From NCBI GenBank assembly GCA_031380225.1, contig JANNFX010000067.1, positions 1-30,865 on the forward strand: DNA of 30,865 nucleotides. The letters are read 5' to 3'. The translations under genes and the position numbers were made by a program. This DNA comes from JANNFX01 sp031380225. Its GTDB lineage: Bacteria > Pseudomonadota > Alphaproteobacteria > Rhizobiales > Hyphomicrobiaceae. Below are positions 1 through 7,391 of this stretch, piece after piece. The number at the start of each line of letters is the position of its first letter. Position 1 is the first letter of the stretch. The notes below the pieces were generated by a model, which was given only the letters and a program-made list of their open reading frames with translations, was not told where the DNA came from and did not search any database.

Positions 1-42
1 GAGGTCACCACCGGCTACGCCGGGGCCAAAAAGCGCGATTGA
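1..42 (+). CDS. 3' end of a gene cut by the window edge (unidentified)
   Basis: Frame 1 is open from the first base and ends in TGA at 40-42, giving a 13-residue tail ending GAKKRD. It would converge on the pentapeptide-repeat gene that ends at 69. The tail is too short to identify a family, and an open frame of this length can occur by chance. The other two plus frames do not end in a more convincing tail. Bases 43-68 contain no clear terminator. Confidence 0.3.
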   Translation, partial: EVTTGYAGAKKRD

Positions 43-68
43 AGCATCCTGTGTTTCCTACCAAAAGC

Positions 69-896
69 TTACTGAATTGCCAGCAAAGCCTTCGGGACGT
101 TCAGAGCGGTCGCCAAACCTTTCACAGTTTCGAGGCCCTTGGCGCCGGTGAGGATCACGCCATCGAGATCAGCGCGGGTGAAATCGGCGCCGGTTAAATC
201 CGCACCTTCGAAATTGGCGCCAGCTAAGTCAGTCCGCGCCAGGATAGCGCCTTTGAGATCGGCGCCCTGCAGACTGGCGAAACGCAACATGACGTAAGTC
301 AGGTTCGCGCCCGCGAGATTGGCTCCGTCCAAGTTGGCACCTTGCAAGTCCGATCGCCATAGATTCTCAATAAAGCCAGTGGCATTGGTTGGCGCAAGGG
401 AAACGCCTGACAAGTTGGCGCCACTGAAATCGCAATAACTAAATTTTCCAAACAGCTTCGACCCTGTGAGGTTGGCTCTCTTAAAACTAGGCGCGTCGGC
501 GCGGTTCGGTGCGTCGAGATTCGAGATCGTCGTCGGCCGTAACATTGTGACGCCCGGCAGCTGTGCGCCATCAAGTTTGGCGCCGATAATGATAACGCGA
601 TCTAGATGCGCACCAGACAGATCAACATCGGATAAATTTGCGCGCGTGAAGTCGACACCAAATAGATTGGAACCTGCAAGATTGGCGCGCTTAAAATCGA
701 CGCCGGACAAGTCGAGGTCCGACAAGTTATGATTTTTAAAGTCTGGCTGGGCGCCGGCTCCGGTCCGGAAAAGTTGCTCGGTTATGTCGCGCGCCGTGAA
801 GTCGGCGGCGGCAGTGGCTTGGTTTATAGCCGCCAATGAATTGACTACTGCAAAGATGACGACGATCAGAGCTATGCGGGAAAACGGTGTTGTCAT
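69..896 (-). CDS. Exported pentapeptide-repeat protein
   Basis: 275 residues. Residues 1-30 form a classic signal peptide: a short polar start, a hydrophobic core rich in I, V, A and F, and a likely cut near ATAAA. From about residue 55 to 118 and again from about 138 to 250 the chain is built of A(D/N)LxG-type pentapeptides such as ANLSG, ADLTG and ANLDG, which fold as a right-handed quadrilateral beta-helix. A non-repeat linker at about 119-137 separates the two blocks. The family has no single function: some members mimic DNA and protect gyrase, many are structural. A signal peptide argues against gyrase protection here and for a periplasmic or surface role. It is last in the minus-strand run ispDF-marR-cinA, 44 bp after cinA. 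The substrate or partner is unknown. Confidence 0.85.
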   Translation of the reverse strand: MTTPFSRIALIVVIFAVVNSLAAINQATAAADFTARDITEQLFRTGAGAQPDFKNHNLSDLDLSGVDFKRANLAGSNLFGVDFTRANLSDVDLSGAHLDRVIIIGAKLDGAQLPGVTMLRPTTISNLDAPNRADAPSFKRANLTGSKLFGKFSYCDFSGANLSGVSLAPTNATGFIENLWRSDLQGANLDGANLAGANLTYVMLRFASLQGADLKGAILARTDLAGANFEGADLTGADFTRADLDGVILTGAKGLETVKGLATALNVPKALLAIQ

Positions 897-940
897 CGTC
901 GGAGTTATGCCCGGCTTGCAGCGTCACTGCAACTGTCAGG

Positions 941-1450
941 CTAGCTCCCAGTTTCGGCTGTCAGTGCTAATTCTAACGCTTTGAGCACGGTTTCCCGGCG
1001 AACGGCGTCTCGGCCGAGGTTGCCAAGACGAAGTTCAGTGACGCGGGTCACAATTGTTTTGTTGGATTGCAGTGCTGCAAGTCCAATATAGACCAGCCCA
1101 ACAGGCTTGGAGCTGCCGTCGCTATTCGGCCCGGCGATCCCAGTTGCAGAAATGGCAAGCGTGGCGCCGGCCGCCTTGAGCCCGCCAATTGCCATTGCGG
1201 CCGCCACTTCGGAGCTGACCGCGCCGTGGGTGTCAAGCAACAGAACCGGAACGCCAACGAGAGCTGTCTTGGCTTCGTTTGAGTACGTTACTAAACCGGC
1301 CTTGAATACATCAGACGCGCCACTGACTACTGTAATCGCCGCGCTGATCAAACCGCCGGTGCAGCTTTCGATGGTCGTGATTGAATGCTGCCCGGCGCGG
1401 AGCTTGGCTACAAGTGCACTGGCTGCTGCGGTTATTTCGCTGTCAAACAC
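941..1450 (-). CDS. CinA C-terminal-domain protein (nicotinamide-nucleotide amidase family)
   Basis: About 169 residues from the GTG at 1450, comprising only the C-terminal CinA (PncC-like) domain without the N-terminal MoaB-like domain. Family landmarks are visible: ESCTGG near the start, SGASDVF, VTYSNEAKT, a GAVSSEVA motif, then SATGIAGP and KPVGLVYIG. Members deamidate nicotinamide mononucleotide to nicotinate mononucleotide in pyridine-nucleotide salvage. The open frame extends upstream to 1492, but that stretch runs into the marR terminator hairpin (1480-1506) and encodes an atypical aromatic/Cys leader. The GTG giving VFDSEITAAASALV fits the family better, although its ribosome binding site is weak. 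Single-domain CinA proteins next to ispDF are common in alphaproteobacteria. Confidence 0.88.
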   Translation of the reverse strand: MFDSEITAAASALVAKLRAGQHSITTIESCTGGLISAAITVVSGASDVFKAGLVTYSNEAKTALVGVPVLLLDTHGAVSSEVAAAMAIGGLKAAGATLAISATGIAGPNSDGSSKPVGLVYIGLAALQSNKTIVTRVTELRLGNLGRDAVRRETVLKALELALTAETGS

Positions 1451-1479
1451 GGCGACGGTCCAAGTGAACGCTGCACAAT

Positions 1480-1506
1480 AAAAAGAGCGCACTCTGCAGC
1501 GCGCTC
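1480..1506 (-). terminator. Intrinsic terminator downstream of the MarR gene
   Basis: On the minus strand, GAGCGC (1506-1501), a 10-nt loop and GCGCTC (1490-1485) are followed at once by five T (1484-1480). This is a perfect 6-bp GC-rich stem with a U-tract, 49 bp after the marR stop. It should end the ispDF-marR transcript, so cinA probably depends on read-through or its own promoter. Confidence 0.75.
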
Positions 1507-1555
1507 CTTCAACTCTAAGCAGTCTTTTTAGTCAATGCCAACAGGGTGCGGCGGT

Positions 1556-2062
1556 CTACTCTGCGACAAGCTTTGAGGCGCTGGCCAGCAGTTCGTCGAG
1601 CGAGCCGCGGGCCGCGCTGCCAAGGGCAGTAGTGGCTTTCGTTTGGGCATTGAGCCAAACAGGATAGGCTTCCTTAAGCACGGCCTGGCCTTTGGGCGTC
1701 AGATGCAGGCCGCGACCACGGCGGCCGGCTGGCGGATCCATAATCAAATGACCGAGCGCTAAGAGCCGCTTTAGATTGCGTGATAACGTCGATTTTTCGA
1801 TATCGAGATCACCGCCAATTTCAACAGCAGTAATCCCGTCACGCGAAGCCAGCTGCGCCAACAGCGTGTACTGGCTGGCAGTAATCCCCAGCGGCCGCAG
1901 TGCGTCGTCGTAAACGCGCGTGACAATGCGCGACAGCTGGCGAACACGCGTCGCTAAGCAGTCCGCCGCAGTATTGTCAGCAATGTCAGAAATCGTGGCC
2001 GGCGTTGCCGGATTGCGTTCGAGTGTTTTGGTCATCATGTTCATCGGTGGCCCCAGGCTCAT
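1556..2062 (-). CDS. MarR-family transcriptional regulator
   Basis: 168 residues with a MarR-type winged helix-turn-helix. The core starts near LATRVRQLSRIVTRVYDDALRPLGITASQYTLL, here spanning about residues 36-68. The recognition helix region follows (ITAVEIGGDLDIEKSTLSRNLKRL), then a wing containing an Arg/Gly-rich turn (PAGRRGRGLHLTPKG). These proteins bind palindromic operators as dimers and usually repress neighbouring or divergent genes until a small aromatic ligand or oxidant releases them. It lies 73 bp downstream of ispDF on the same strand and ends at a good terminator, so it is probably cotranscribed with ispDF. No target or ligand can be read from the sequence. Met7, Met9 and Met10 are alternative starts. 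Confidence 0.9.
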   Translation of the reverse strand: MSLGPPMNMMTKTLERNPATPATISDIADNTAADCLATRVRQLSRIVTRVYDDALRPLGITASQYTLLAQLASRDGITAVEIGGDLDIEKSTLSRNLKRLLALGHLIMDPPAGRRGRGLHLTPKGQAVLKEAYPVWLNAQTKATTALGSAARGSLDELLASASKLVAE

Positions 2063-2135
2063 TTCAAATCGTGATCATACAACCCCATGGCTTGAGTTGC
2101 TGCGATTCGGCTCCCCCGGTCAACGGAATCAGGGT

Positions 2136-3335
2136 CTATTTGCGGGCGCCGGGGCCAATTGCGGGCAATTGAACCGTGGCCTGTGCCATGGCTGCAATGC
2201 CTTCGCGCCGTCCGGTGAACCCCAAGCCCTCGGTTGTGGTTGCTTTGATGCCGATCCGTCCGGGCCCAATGCCTAGAACCTGTGAAATTGCGGCCTGCAT
2301 GGCCTCGCGGTGGGGGCCGACGCGAGGCGCCTCACATAATAAAGTGATGTCGACATTGATAATCTTGCCACCATGTTCGGCCACCCGTTGTGCGGCGTGG
2401 GCCAGGAACTTAGAGGACGCCATGCCGCGCCACTGCGGATCGGCCGGTGGAAAATGCGTACCGATGTCGCCATCACCGATGGTGCCGAGCAACGCGTCTG
2501 TCAGGGCATGCAAGCCAACGTCAGCATCTGAATGCCCATCAAGCATTTTGTCATGGGGGATTTTCACGCCGCAGAGCCAGACGTGATCGCCGTCCGTGAA
2601 TTTATGGACGTCGAAACCGGTGCCGGTTCTTGTTTCATAGTCCGGACCCAAGCGCGAGGCGGCCATTGCGAGATCGTCCTGTGTTGTGATCTTTGAGTTT
2701 CGATCCGAGCTTTCAACCAGCTTGACGGCGATGCCCGCCCATTCGGCGAGAGCGGCATCATCGGTGAAATCAGCGCGTCCACCTTGAGCTGCCCTGAGAT
2801 GCGCATCAAGGATGGCGGCGAAAACAAAGCCTTGTGGAGTTTGTGCCCTCCACAAGTTCGCACGTTCGACGGTTGACGCAACGAACCCCGCGTCTGTTGC
2901 CCGTTTGAGTGTATCGGCTACTGGAGCCGCAGCGATCGCACCCGGCGCGGATCGTAACGCATCAATCACCTGTGAGATTACAGCCGTGTCGACAAACGGC
3001 CGCGCCGCATCGTGAATCAATACAACGCTTGGTTCGATCACTTTTAGAGCTTCTAGGCCAAGCCGGACTGAGGCTTGACGCGTCGAACCACCGTGGACGG
3101 CTGGAACCAATTTCAGCCTAAGTTCTGGCACGGTGACTGCCGCCGCATAGGCGTCCCGATCGTCAGGGTGAATCACAGTTTGAATAGCTTGAATTTCGGG
3201 GTGCAAGGCGAACGCGCGCAGTGTGTGCGTCAACACTGGCTCGCCGCCAATCAATGCATATTGTTTTGGCAGCAATCCTGGCCCGGATGCGCGCGATCCC
3301 CGGCCAGCGGCGACAATCAAAGCGGCGATCTTCAA
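2136..3335 (-). CDS. ispDF: Bifunctional IspD/IspF (MEP isoprenoid pathway)
   Basis: 399 residues, a fusion of two non-consecutive MEP-pathway enzymes that is typical of alphaproteobacteria. The N-terminal ~225 residues are 2-C-methyl-D-erythritol 4-phosphate cytidylyltransferase (IspD): the nucleotide-binding loop AAGRGSRASGPGLLPKQY and HDAARPFV are clear. The C-terminal ~160 residues are 2-C-methyl-D-erythritol 2,4-cyclodiphosphate synthase (IspF): TGFDVHKF supplies metal ligands, followed by LDGHSDADVGLHALTDALLG and GDIGTHFPP. The missing middle step (IspE) is not in the window. The product feeds isopentenyl diphosphate synthesis for quinones, undecaprenyl carrier and hopanoids. It is divergent from dusB across about 210 bp that should hold both promoters. 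Confidence 0.97.
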   Translation of the reverse strand: MKIAALIVAAGRGSRASGPGLLPKQYALIGGEPVLTHTLRAFALHPEIQAIQTVIHPDDRDAYAAAVTVPELRLKLVPAVHGGSTRQASVRLGLEALKVIEPSVVLIHDAARPFVDTAVISQVIDALRSAPGAIAAAPVADTLKRATDAGFVASTVERANLWRAQTPQGFVFAAILDAHLRAAQGGRADFTDDAALAEWAGIAVKLVESSDRNSKITTQDDLAMAASRLGPDYETRTGTGFDVHKFTDGDHVWLCGVKIPHDKMLDGHSDADVGLHALTDALLGTIGDGDIGTHFPPADPQWRGMASSKFLAHAAQRVAEHGGKIINVDITLLCEAPRVGPHREAMQAAISQVLGIGPGRIGIKATTTEGLGFTGRREGIAAMAQATVQLPAIGPGARK

Positions 3336-3545
3336 AACATGTCTCCGTCAGCCAAATGGCGGCCTGAGTGTAGCCGGCGATCGGCGATTTTCTCAGATCC
3401 TTTGGCCGTGGATTTTTCAAGTCTCCAGCCGGACTAAGGCTTAGCGGTGAACGATGTTGTCGCAAAGGGCAGGAAAATCGTCGAAGCCGCTTGCTATCTT
3501 GGCGCGAGCCACGTAATTTGCATAAAACTGGTGCAATGTATCGAC

Positions 3546-4595
3546 ATGATTAAAACTTATGCAGATGCGCAGGTGACGGCCATTCGGAGGCCAATTAAGC
3601 TTGGCTCGGTTGCGTTGCCAAATCCCGTGATCATGGCGCCGATGACGGGCGTTTCCGATCTGCCGTTCCGGCGTTTAGCGCACGAGTTGGGCGCCGGTCT
3701 GGTCGTCTCGGAGATGGTTGCGAGCGCCGAATTGGCTGCGGAACGTCCCGATGTGCTGCGCCGGGCTGAGGGCTCGGACCTGACCCCCTTTGTCATTCAG
3801 CTCGTCGGTGGCGATCCAAGCTGGATGGCGGAAGGTGCACGGATCGCGGAAGCCAAAGGCGCTGATATCATTGATATCAACATGGGCTGCCCGGCACGCG
3901 AAGTGACGGGGCACGCCTGCGGCAGCGCGTTAATGTGCGATCTCGATCGCGCGCTTGCGATCATCGAAGCAACGATTGGGGCTGTGAAAATTCCAGTCAC
4001 TTTAAAGATGCGGCTCGGCTGGGATGACCGATCACGCAATGCTCCCGAACTTGCGCGGCGTGCGGAAGCGGCAGGCATTCAGATGATCACCGTCCACGGC
4101 CGAACGCGCCAACAATTCTTCAAAGGCACCGCGGACTGGAGTTTCGTACGTCACGTCAAAGAGGCGGTCTCGATCCCGGTGATCGTCAACGGAGACATCA
4201 AGTCGCCCGATGACGCTGTCGCGGCGCTCAACGCTTCCGGCGCGGACGGTGTCATGATCGGGCGGGGCGCATACGGCGCGCCGTGGATGCTGGGCCGCAT
4301 CGCGAAAACGCTTGAAACCGGCCGCGATCCGGGGTCGCCAAATATTGAGACGCAAGGCCGTATCGCAGTTGCGCATATCGAAGCCATGTACGCCTACTAC
4401 GGCGGCACGCTTGGCAATCGCAATGCGCGCAAGCACATAGGCTGGTATCTGGAGGCCACTGACCTACCGCCTGAGTATCTCAAAGACTGGCGCCGGACCC
4501 TCTGCACCGAAGACGACAATGTTCAGGTGCTGATTCAATTGGCAAAGTTTTATGCTGAAGCCGTCGATCTCTCATCTGAAGAGGCCGCCGCATGA
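3546..4595 (+). CDS. dusB: tRNA-dihydrouridine synthase DusB (NifR3)
   Basis: 349 residues from ATG 3546. FMN-dependent enzyme that reduces uridine to dihydrouridine in tRNA. The TIM-barrel signature is intact: PVIMAPMTGVSDLPFR near the N-terminus, the INMGCPAREVTG motif carrying the catalytic Cys, KMRLGWDD, ITVHGRTRQQFFKG for phosphate binding, and VIVNGDIKSPDDA and GVMIGRGAYGAPW toward the end. The open frame starts at 3447, but the extra 33 residues are unlike the family and the methionine at 3546 gives a normal N-terminus, so I chose it. The last 4 bp (ATGA) overlap ntrB, so the two are translationally coupled. This is the nifR3-ntrB-ntrC arrangement known from Rhodobacter and rhizobia. 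Confidence 0.96.
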   Translation: MIKTYADAQVTAIRRPIKLGSVALPNPVIMAPMTGVSDLPFRRLAHELGAGLVVSEMVASAELAAERPDVLRRAEGSDLTPFVIQLVGGDPSWMAEGARIAEAKGADIIDINMGCPAREVTGHACGSALMCDLDRALAIIEATIGAVKIPVTLKMRLGWDDRSRNAPELARRAEAAGIQMITVHGRTRQQFFKGTADWSFVRHVKEAVSIPVIVNGDIKSPDDAVAALNASGADGVMIGRGAYGAPWMLGRIAKTLETGRDPGSPNIETQGRIAVAHIEAMYAYYGGTLGNRNARKHIGWYLEATDLPPEYLKDWRRTLCTEDDNVQVLIQLAKFYAEAVDLSSEEAAA

Positions 4596-5734
4596 GCAGC
4601 TCTGTGGCACAGTCTCCGGTCAATTCTGAAAATAAGGCCGCCTTTCAAGCCGACTTGCTGTTGGCTGCGATGCCCCATCCCATTCTGGTGCTTGGTCCGG
4701 GCAATATGGTGATATTTGCAAATGCCGCAGCAGAATCTTTCCTGTCTACGAGTGCCCCAGTGCTCAAGCGCGGCAAGCTTGACGACGTGATTGCCTTTGG
4801 CTGCCCCCTGCTTGCTCTGATTGATCAGGTGCGAGGAAATGGAGCAACCGTCAACGAATACGGTATCGATATCGCGTCGCCGCGTTTTGGGGCGCCAAAG
4901 CTGGCTGATGTCTATGCCGGTCCATTCCCCGATCACGCTGGCTTGATCGTGCTCATTCTGCAGCAACGCTCAATGGCACAAATGATTGAACGGCAGTTGA
5001 CGCATCGCGCAGCAGCTCGCTCGGTCTCAAGTATGGCTGCCGTGTTGGCACACGAAATCAAAAACCCGTTGTCGGGTATTCGTGGTGCCGCCCAACTTCT
5101 CGAACAGAATCTCTCCGACGAAGACCGTGTGTTTTCGCAAATGATTTGCACCGAGACCGACCGCATTCGCACGCTCGTTGATCGCATGGAAGTATTTGGC
5201 GATGAGCGTCCGTTCGCTAAAGAGGCGGTGAACATACACGACGTTCTCGATCATGTGCGGCGATTGGCTGAGACTGGTTTTGCGCGCCGCATCAGGTTCG
5301 TTGCGGACTACGATCCGTCGCTCCCACCGGTTCCGGGCAGCCGCGACAAGCTTGTTCAAGCGTTGCTGAATTTGGTCAAGAATGCTGCTGAAGCGATCGG
5401 CGATACCAACGACAATGGCCGTATCGTGCTCCAAACCGCGTTCAAGCCGGGGGTCAGGTTATCTGTGCCAGGAAATCACGCGCGCATTAGTTTGCCGCTG
5501 CTTATCCAAATCGAAGACAATGGGCCGGGAATTCCTGACAGCCTGAAGCCGCAAATGTTCGATCCATTTGTAACCACTAAGCGTACCGGTTCGGGGCTTG
5601 GTTTGGCGTTGGTTGCAAAAATCATCGGCGATCACGGTGGCATCGTCGAATGTGACAGTGAACCCAGACGGACAGTATTTCGCGTGTTGCTGCCCATGCA
5701 AGATAAGCCGCGCACAATGACAGCAGCTTCTTAA
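4592..5734 (+). CDS. ntrB: Nitrogen-regulation sensor histidine kinase NtrB
   Basis: 380 residues, no membrane segment, so cytoplasmic. A PAS-like sensor region covers about residues 20-125 and a dimerisation/phosphoacceptor helix follows, with the phosphorylated histidine at H154 in AVLAHEIKNPLSGIRGAAQL. The ATP-binding domain shows the N box (LLNLVKNAAEAI), G1 (IEDNGPGIP), the F box region (FDPFVTTK) and G2 (GSGLGLAL). NtrB autophosphorylates under nitrogen limitation and passes phosphate to NtrC; PII protein (GlnB) switches it to phosphatase. It overlaps dusB by 4 bp and precedes ntrC by 28 bp. The PAS region has no recognisable cofactor site. Confidence 0.96.
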   Translation: MSSSVAQSPVNSENKAAFQADLLLAAMPHPILVLGPGNMVIFANAAAESFLSTSAPVLKRGKLDDVIAFGCPLLALIDQVRGNGATVNEYGIDIASPRFGAPKLADVYAGPFPDHAGLIVLILQQRSMAQMIERQLTHRAAARSVSSMAAVLAHEIKNPLSGIRGAAQLLEQNLSDEDRVFSQMICTETDRIRTLVDRMEVFGDERPFAKEAVNIHDVLDHVRRLAETGFARRIRFVADYDPSLPPVPGSRDKLVQALLNLVKNAAEAIGDTNDNGRIVLQTAFKPGVRLSVPGNHARISLPLLIQIEDNGPGIPDSLKPQMFDPFVTTKRTGSGLGLALVAKIIGDHGGIVECDSEPRRTVFRVLLPMQDKPRTMTAAS

Positions 5735-5762
5735 TCGTCCGCCGCAATAGAGGACACGACCT

Positions 5763-7205
5763 ATGGCCCGAGGCACAGTCTTAATTGCCGATGATGACAC
5801 CGCCATCCGAACGGTGCTCAATCAGGCCTTGGCGCGAGCGGGCTATGCGCCACGTGCGACGGGCAATGCAGCAACGTTGTGGAAATGGGTTAGCGCCGGC
5901 GATGGCGACGTTGTGATAACCGACGTTGTGATGCCTGACGAGAATGCCTTCGATCTCATTCCGCGCATGAAGAAATTGCGGCCAGAATTGCCCATCATCG
6001 TCATGAGCGCGCAAAACACGCTGATGACGGCTCTGACCGCGGCAGAAAAAGGCGCGTTCGAATATTTGCCGAAGCCTTTTGATTTATCAGAACTCGTCGC
6101 CGTTGTCGGACGTGCTCTCTCAGCCCAGGGGCGCCGTCCACGCCCGGCTGGCCCGGAGGAAGCCGACGAACTGCCCCTTATCGGCCGGTCGAGTGCGATG
6201 CAGGAGATCTATCGGGCACTCGCGCGACTGACGCAGACCGATCTGACGGTCACCATCAACGGCGAAAGTGGGACCGGCAAAGAGTTAGTCGCGCGCGTGC
6301 TGCACGATCACGGCAAGCGCAAGCATGGTCCGTTTGTCGCTATTAATATGGCCGCCATTCCGCGCGAATTGATCGAAAGCGAATTGTTCGGTCACGAAAA
6401 GGGAGCCTTTACCGGCGCGCAAGTCAGAACGCCTGGCCGGTTTGAGCAAGCCGAAGGCGGGACATTGTTCCTCGACGAGATTGGCGACATGCCGCTTGAG
6501 GCGCAAACGCGTTTGTTACGCGTGCTGCAGCAGGGCGAATACACGACCGTTGGCGGGCGTACACCGATCAAAACCAACGTCCGCATCATCGCTGCTACGC
6601 ACCGCGATCTCAAAGCACAAATCCAGCAGGGCATGTTCCGCGAAGATCTCTATTACCGGTTGAACGTAGTGCCGCTGCGCATTCCTCCGCTTCGCGAGCG
6701 CACGGAAGATATCGGAGATCTGGTCCGGCATTTTCTGCGCGCAGTTGCCCGGGAAGGACTTGGCCAGCGCTCAATCGAAACCGCTGCCATTGACCGGCTC
6801 AAGGCGCATTCGTGGCCGGGCAACGTCAGAGAACTCGAGAATTTTGTCCGCCGCGTCGCAGCACTTCATGCACAAGAAACGCTGACAGCCGCCACAATCG
6901 AGCATGAATTGGAACAGGCGCTGCCCAATAAACCCGCCGCGCTGAACGGCGACGCGCAAGGACTGTCGGAGCTCGTCGAACGCCACCTCGCCGACCATTT
7001 TGCCGAGTTCGGAAGAGAGTTGCCACCGCCCGGGCTCTACAACCGGATAATCCGCGACGTCGAGCGCCCATTGTTGTCGGCGGCACTGGCAGCAACGCGT
7101 GGCAATCAGATCAAAGCAGCGGAGTTGCTAGGTCTCAACCGCAACACGCTCCGGACCCGCATTCGCGACCTCAATATCCGGGTCTACCGCAGCCCGATGG
7201 AGTAA
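5763..7205 (+). CDS. ntrC: Nitrogen-regulation response regulator NtrC (sigma-54 activator)
   Basis: 480 residues with the full three-domain layout. The receiver domain (about 1-120) has acidic residues D10, D11 and D12 and the phosphoacceptor D54 in VITDVVMP. The AAA+ domain (about 138-375) has Walker A at 167-173 (GESGTGK), the sigma-54-contacting GAFTGA loop at 214-219, and Walker B at about 232-240 (GGTLFLDEI). The C-terminus ends in a Fis-type helix-turn-helix (KAAELLGLNRNTLRTRI). Phosphorylated NtrC remodels sigma-54 polymerase at nitrogen-assimilation promoters such as those of glnA, glnK and amtB. ntrY and ntrX, often found directly downstream in Rhizobiales, are absent here. Confidence 0.97.
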   Translation: MARGTVLIADDDTAIRTVLNQALARAGYAPRATGNAATLWKWVSAGDGDVVITDVVMPDENAFDLIPRMKKLRPELPIIVMSAQNTLMTALTAAEKGAFEYLPKPFDLSELVAVVGRALSAQGRRPRPAGPEEADELPLIGRSSAMQEIYRALARLTQTDLTVTINGESGTGKELVARVLHDHGKRKHGPFVAINMAAIPRELIESELFGHEKGAFTGAQVRTPGRFEQAEGGTLFLDEIGDMPLEAQTRLLRVLQQGEYTTVGGRTPIKTNVRIIAATHRDLKAQIQQGMFREDLYYRLNVVPLRIPPLRERTEDIGDLVRHFLRAVAREGLGQRSIETAAIDRLKAHSWPGNVRELENFVRRVAALHAQETLTAATIEHELEQALPNKPAALNGDAQGLSELVERHLADHFAEFGRELPPPGLYNRIIRDVERPLLSAALAATRGNQIKAAELLGLNRNTLRTRIRDLNIRVYRSPME

Positions 7206-7238
7206 GGACAGGACTGCGAACAAAACGAGTTTGGTGCG

Positions 7239-7263
7239 CCGCGCTGGCCCTGCCACAGCGCGG
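7239..7263 (+). terminator. Hairpin after ntrC (possible terminator)
   Basis: CCGCGCTG (7239-7246) and CAGCGCGG (7256-7263) form a perfect 8-bp stem with a 9-nt loop, 33 bp after the ntrC stop. No T-tract follows, so it could be a Rho-assisted terminator or an mRNA 3'-end stabiliser. The remaining 128 bp before the next gene are GC-rich with nothing else I can name. Confidence 0.4.
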
Positions 7264-7391
7264 TCGCAATTCAGCTGTTCACGTGGGGTTCAGCCCGGCG
7301 CCGTCATGAGGTCCGCACACCAATGCGCGCGGCCGCGGTGATTGTGTTCCGGCTGGCGCGTCCTCATTCGACCGAAAGGCGAGATTCCCGC

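Noticed and set aside
3447..3545. Upstream extension of dusB
   Set aside because: 33 residues unlike the family; ATG 3546 gives a normal N-terminus.
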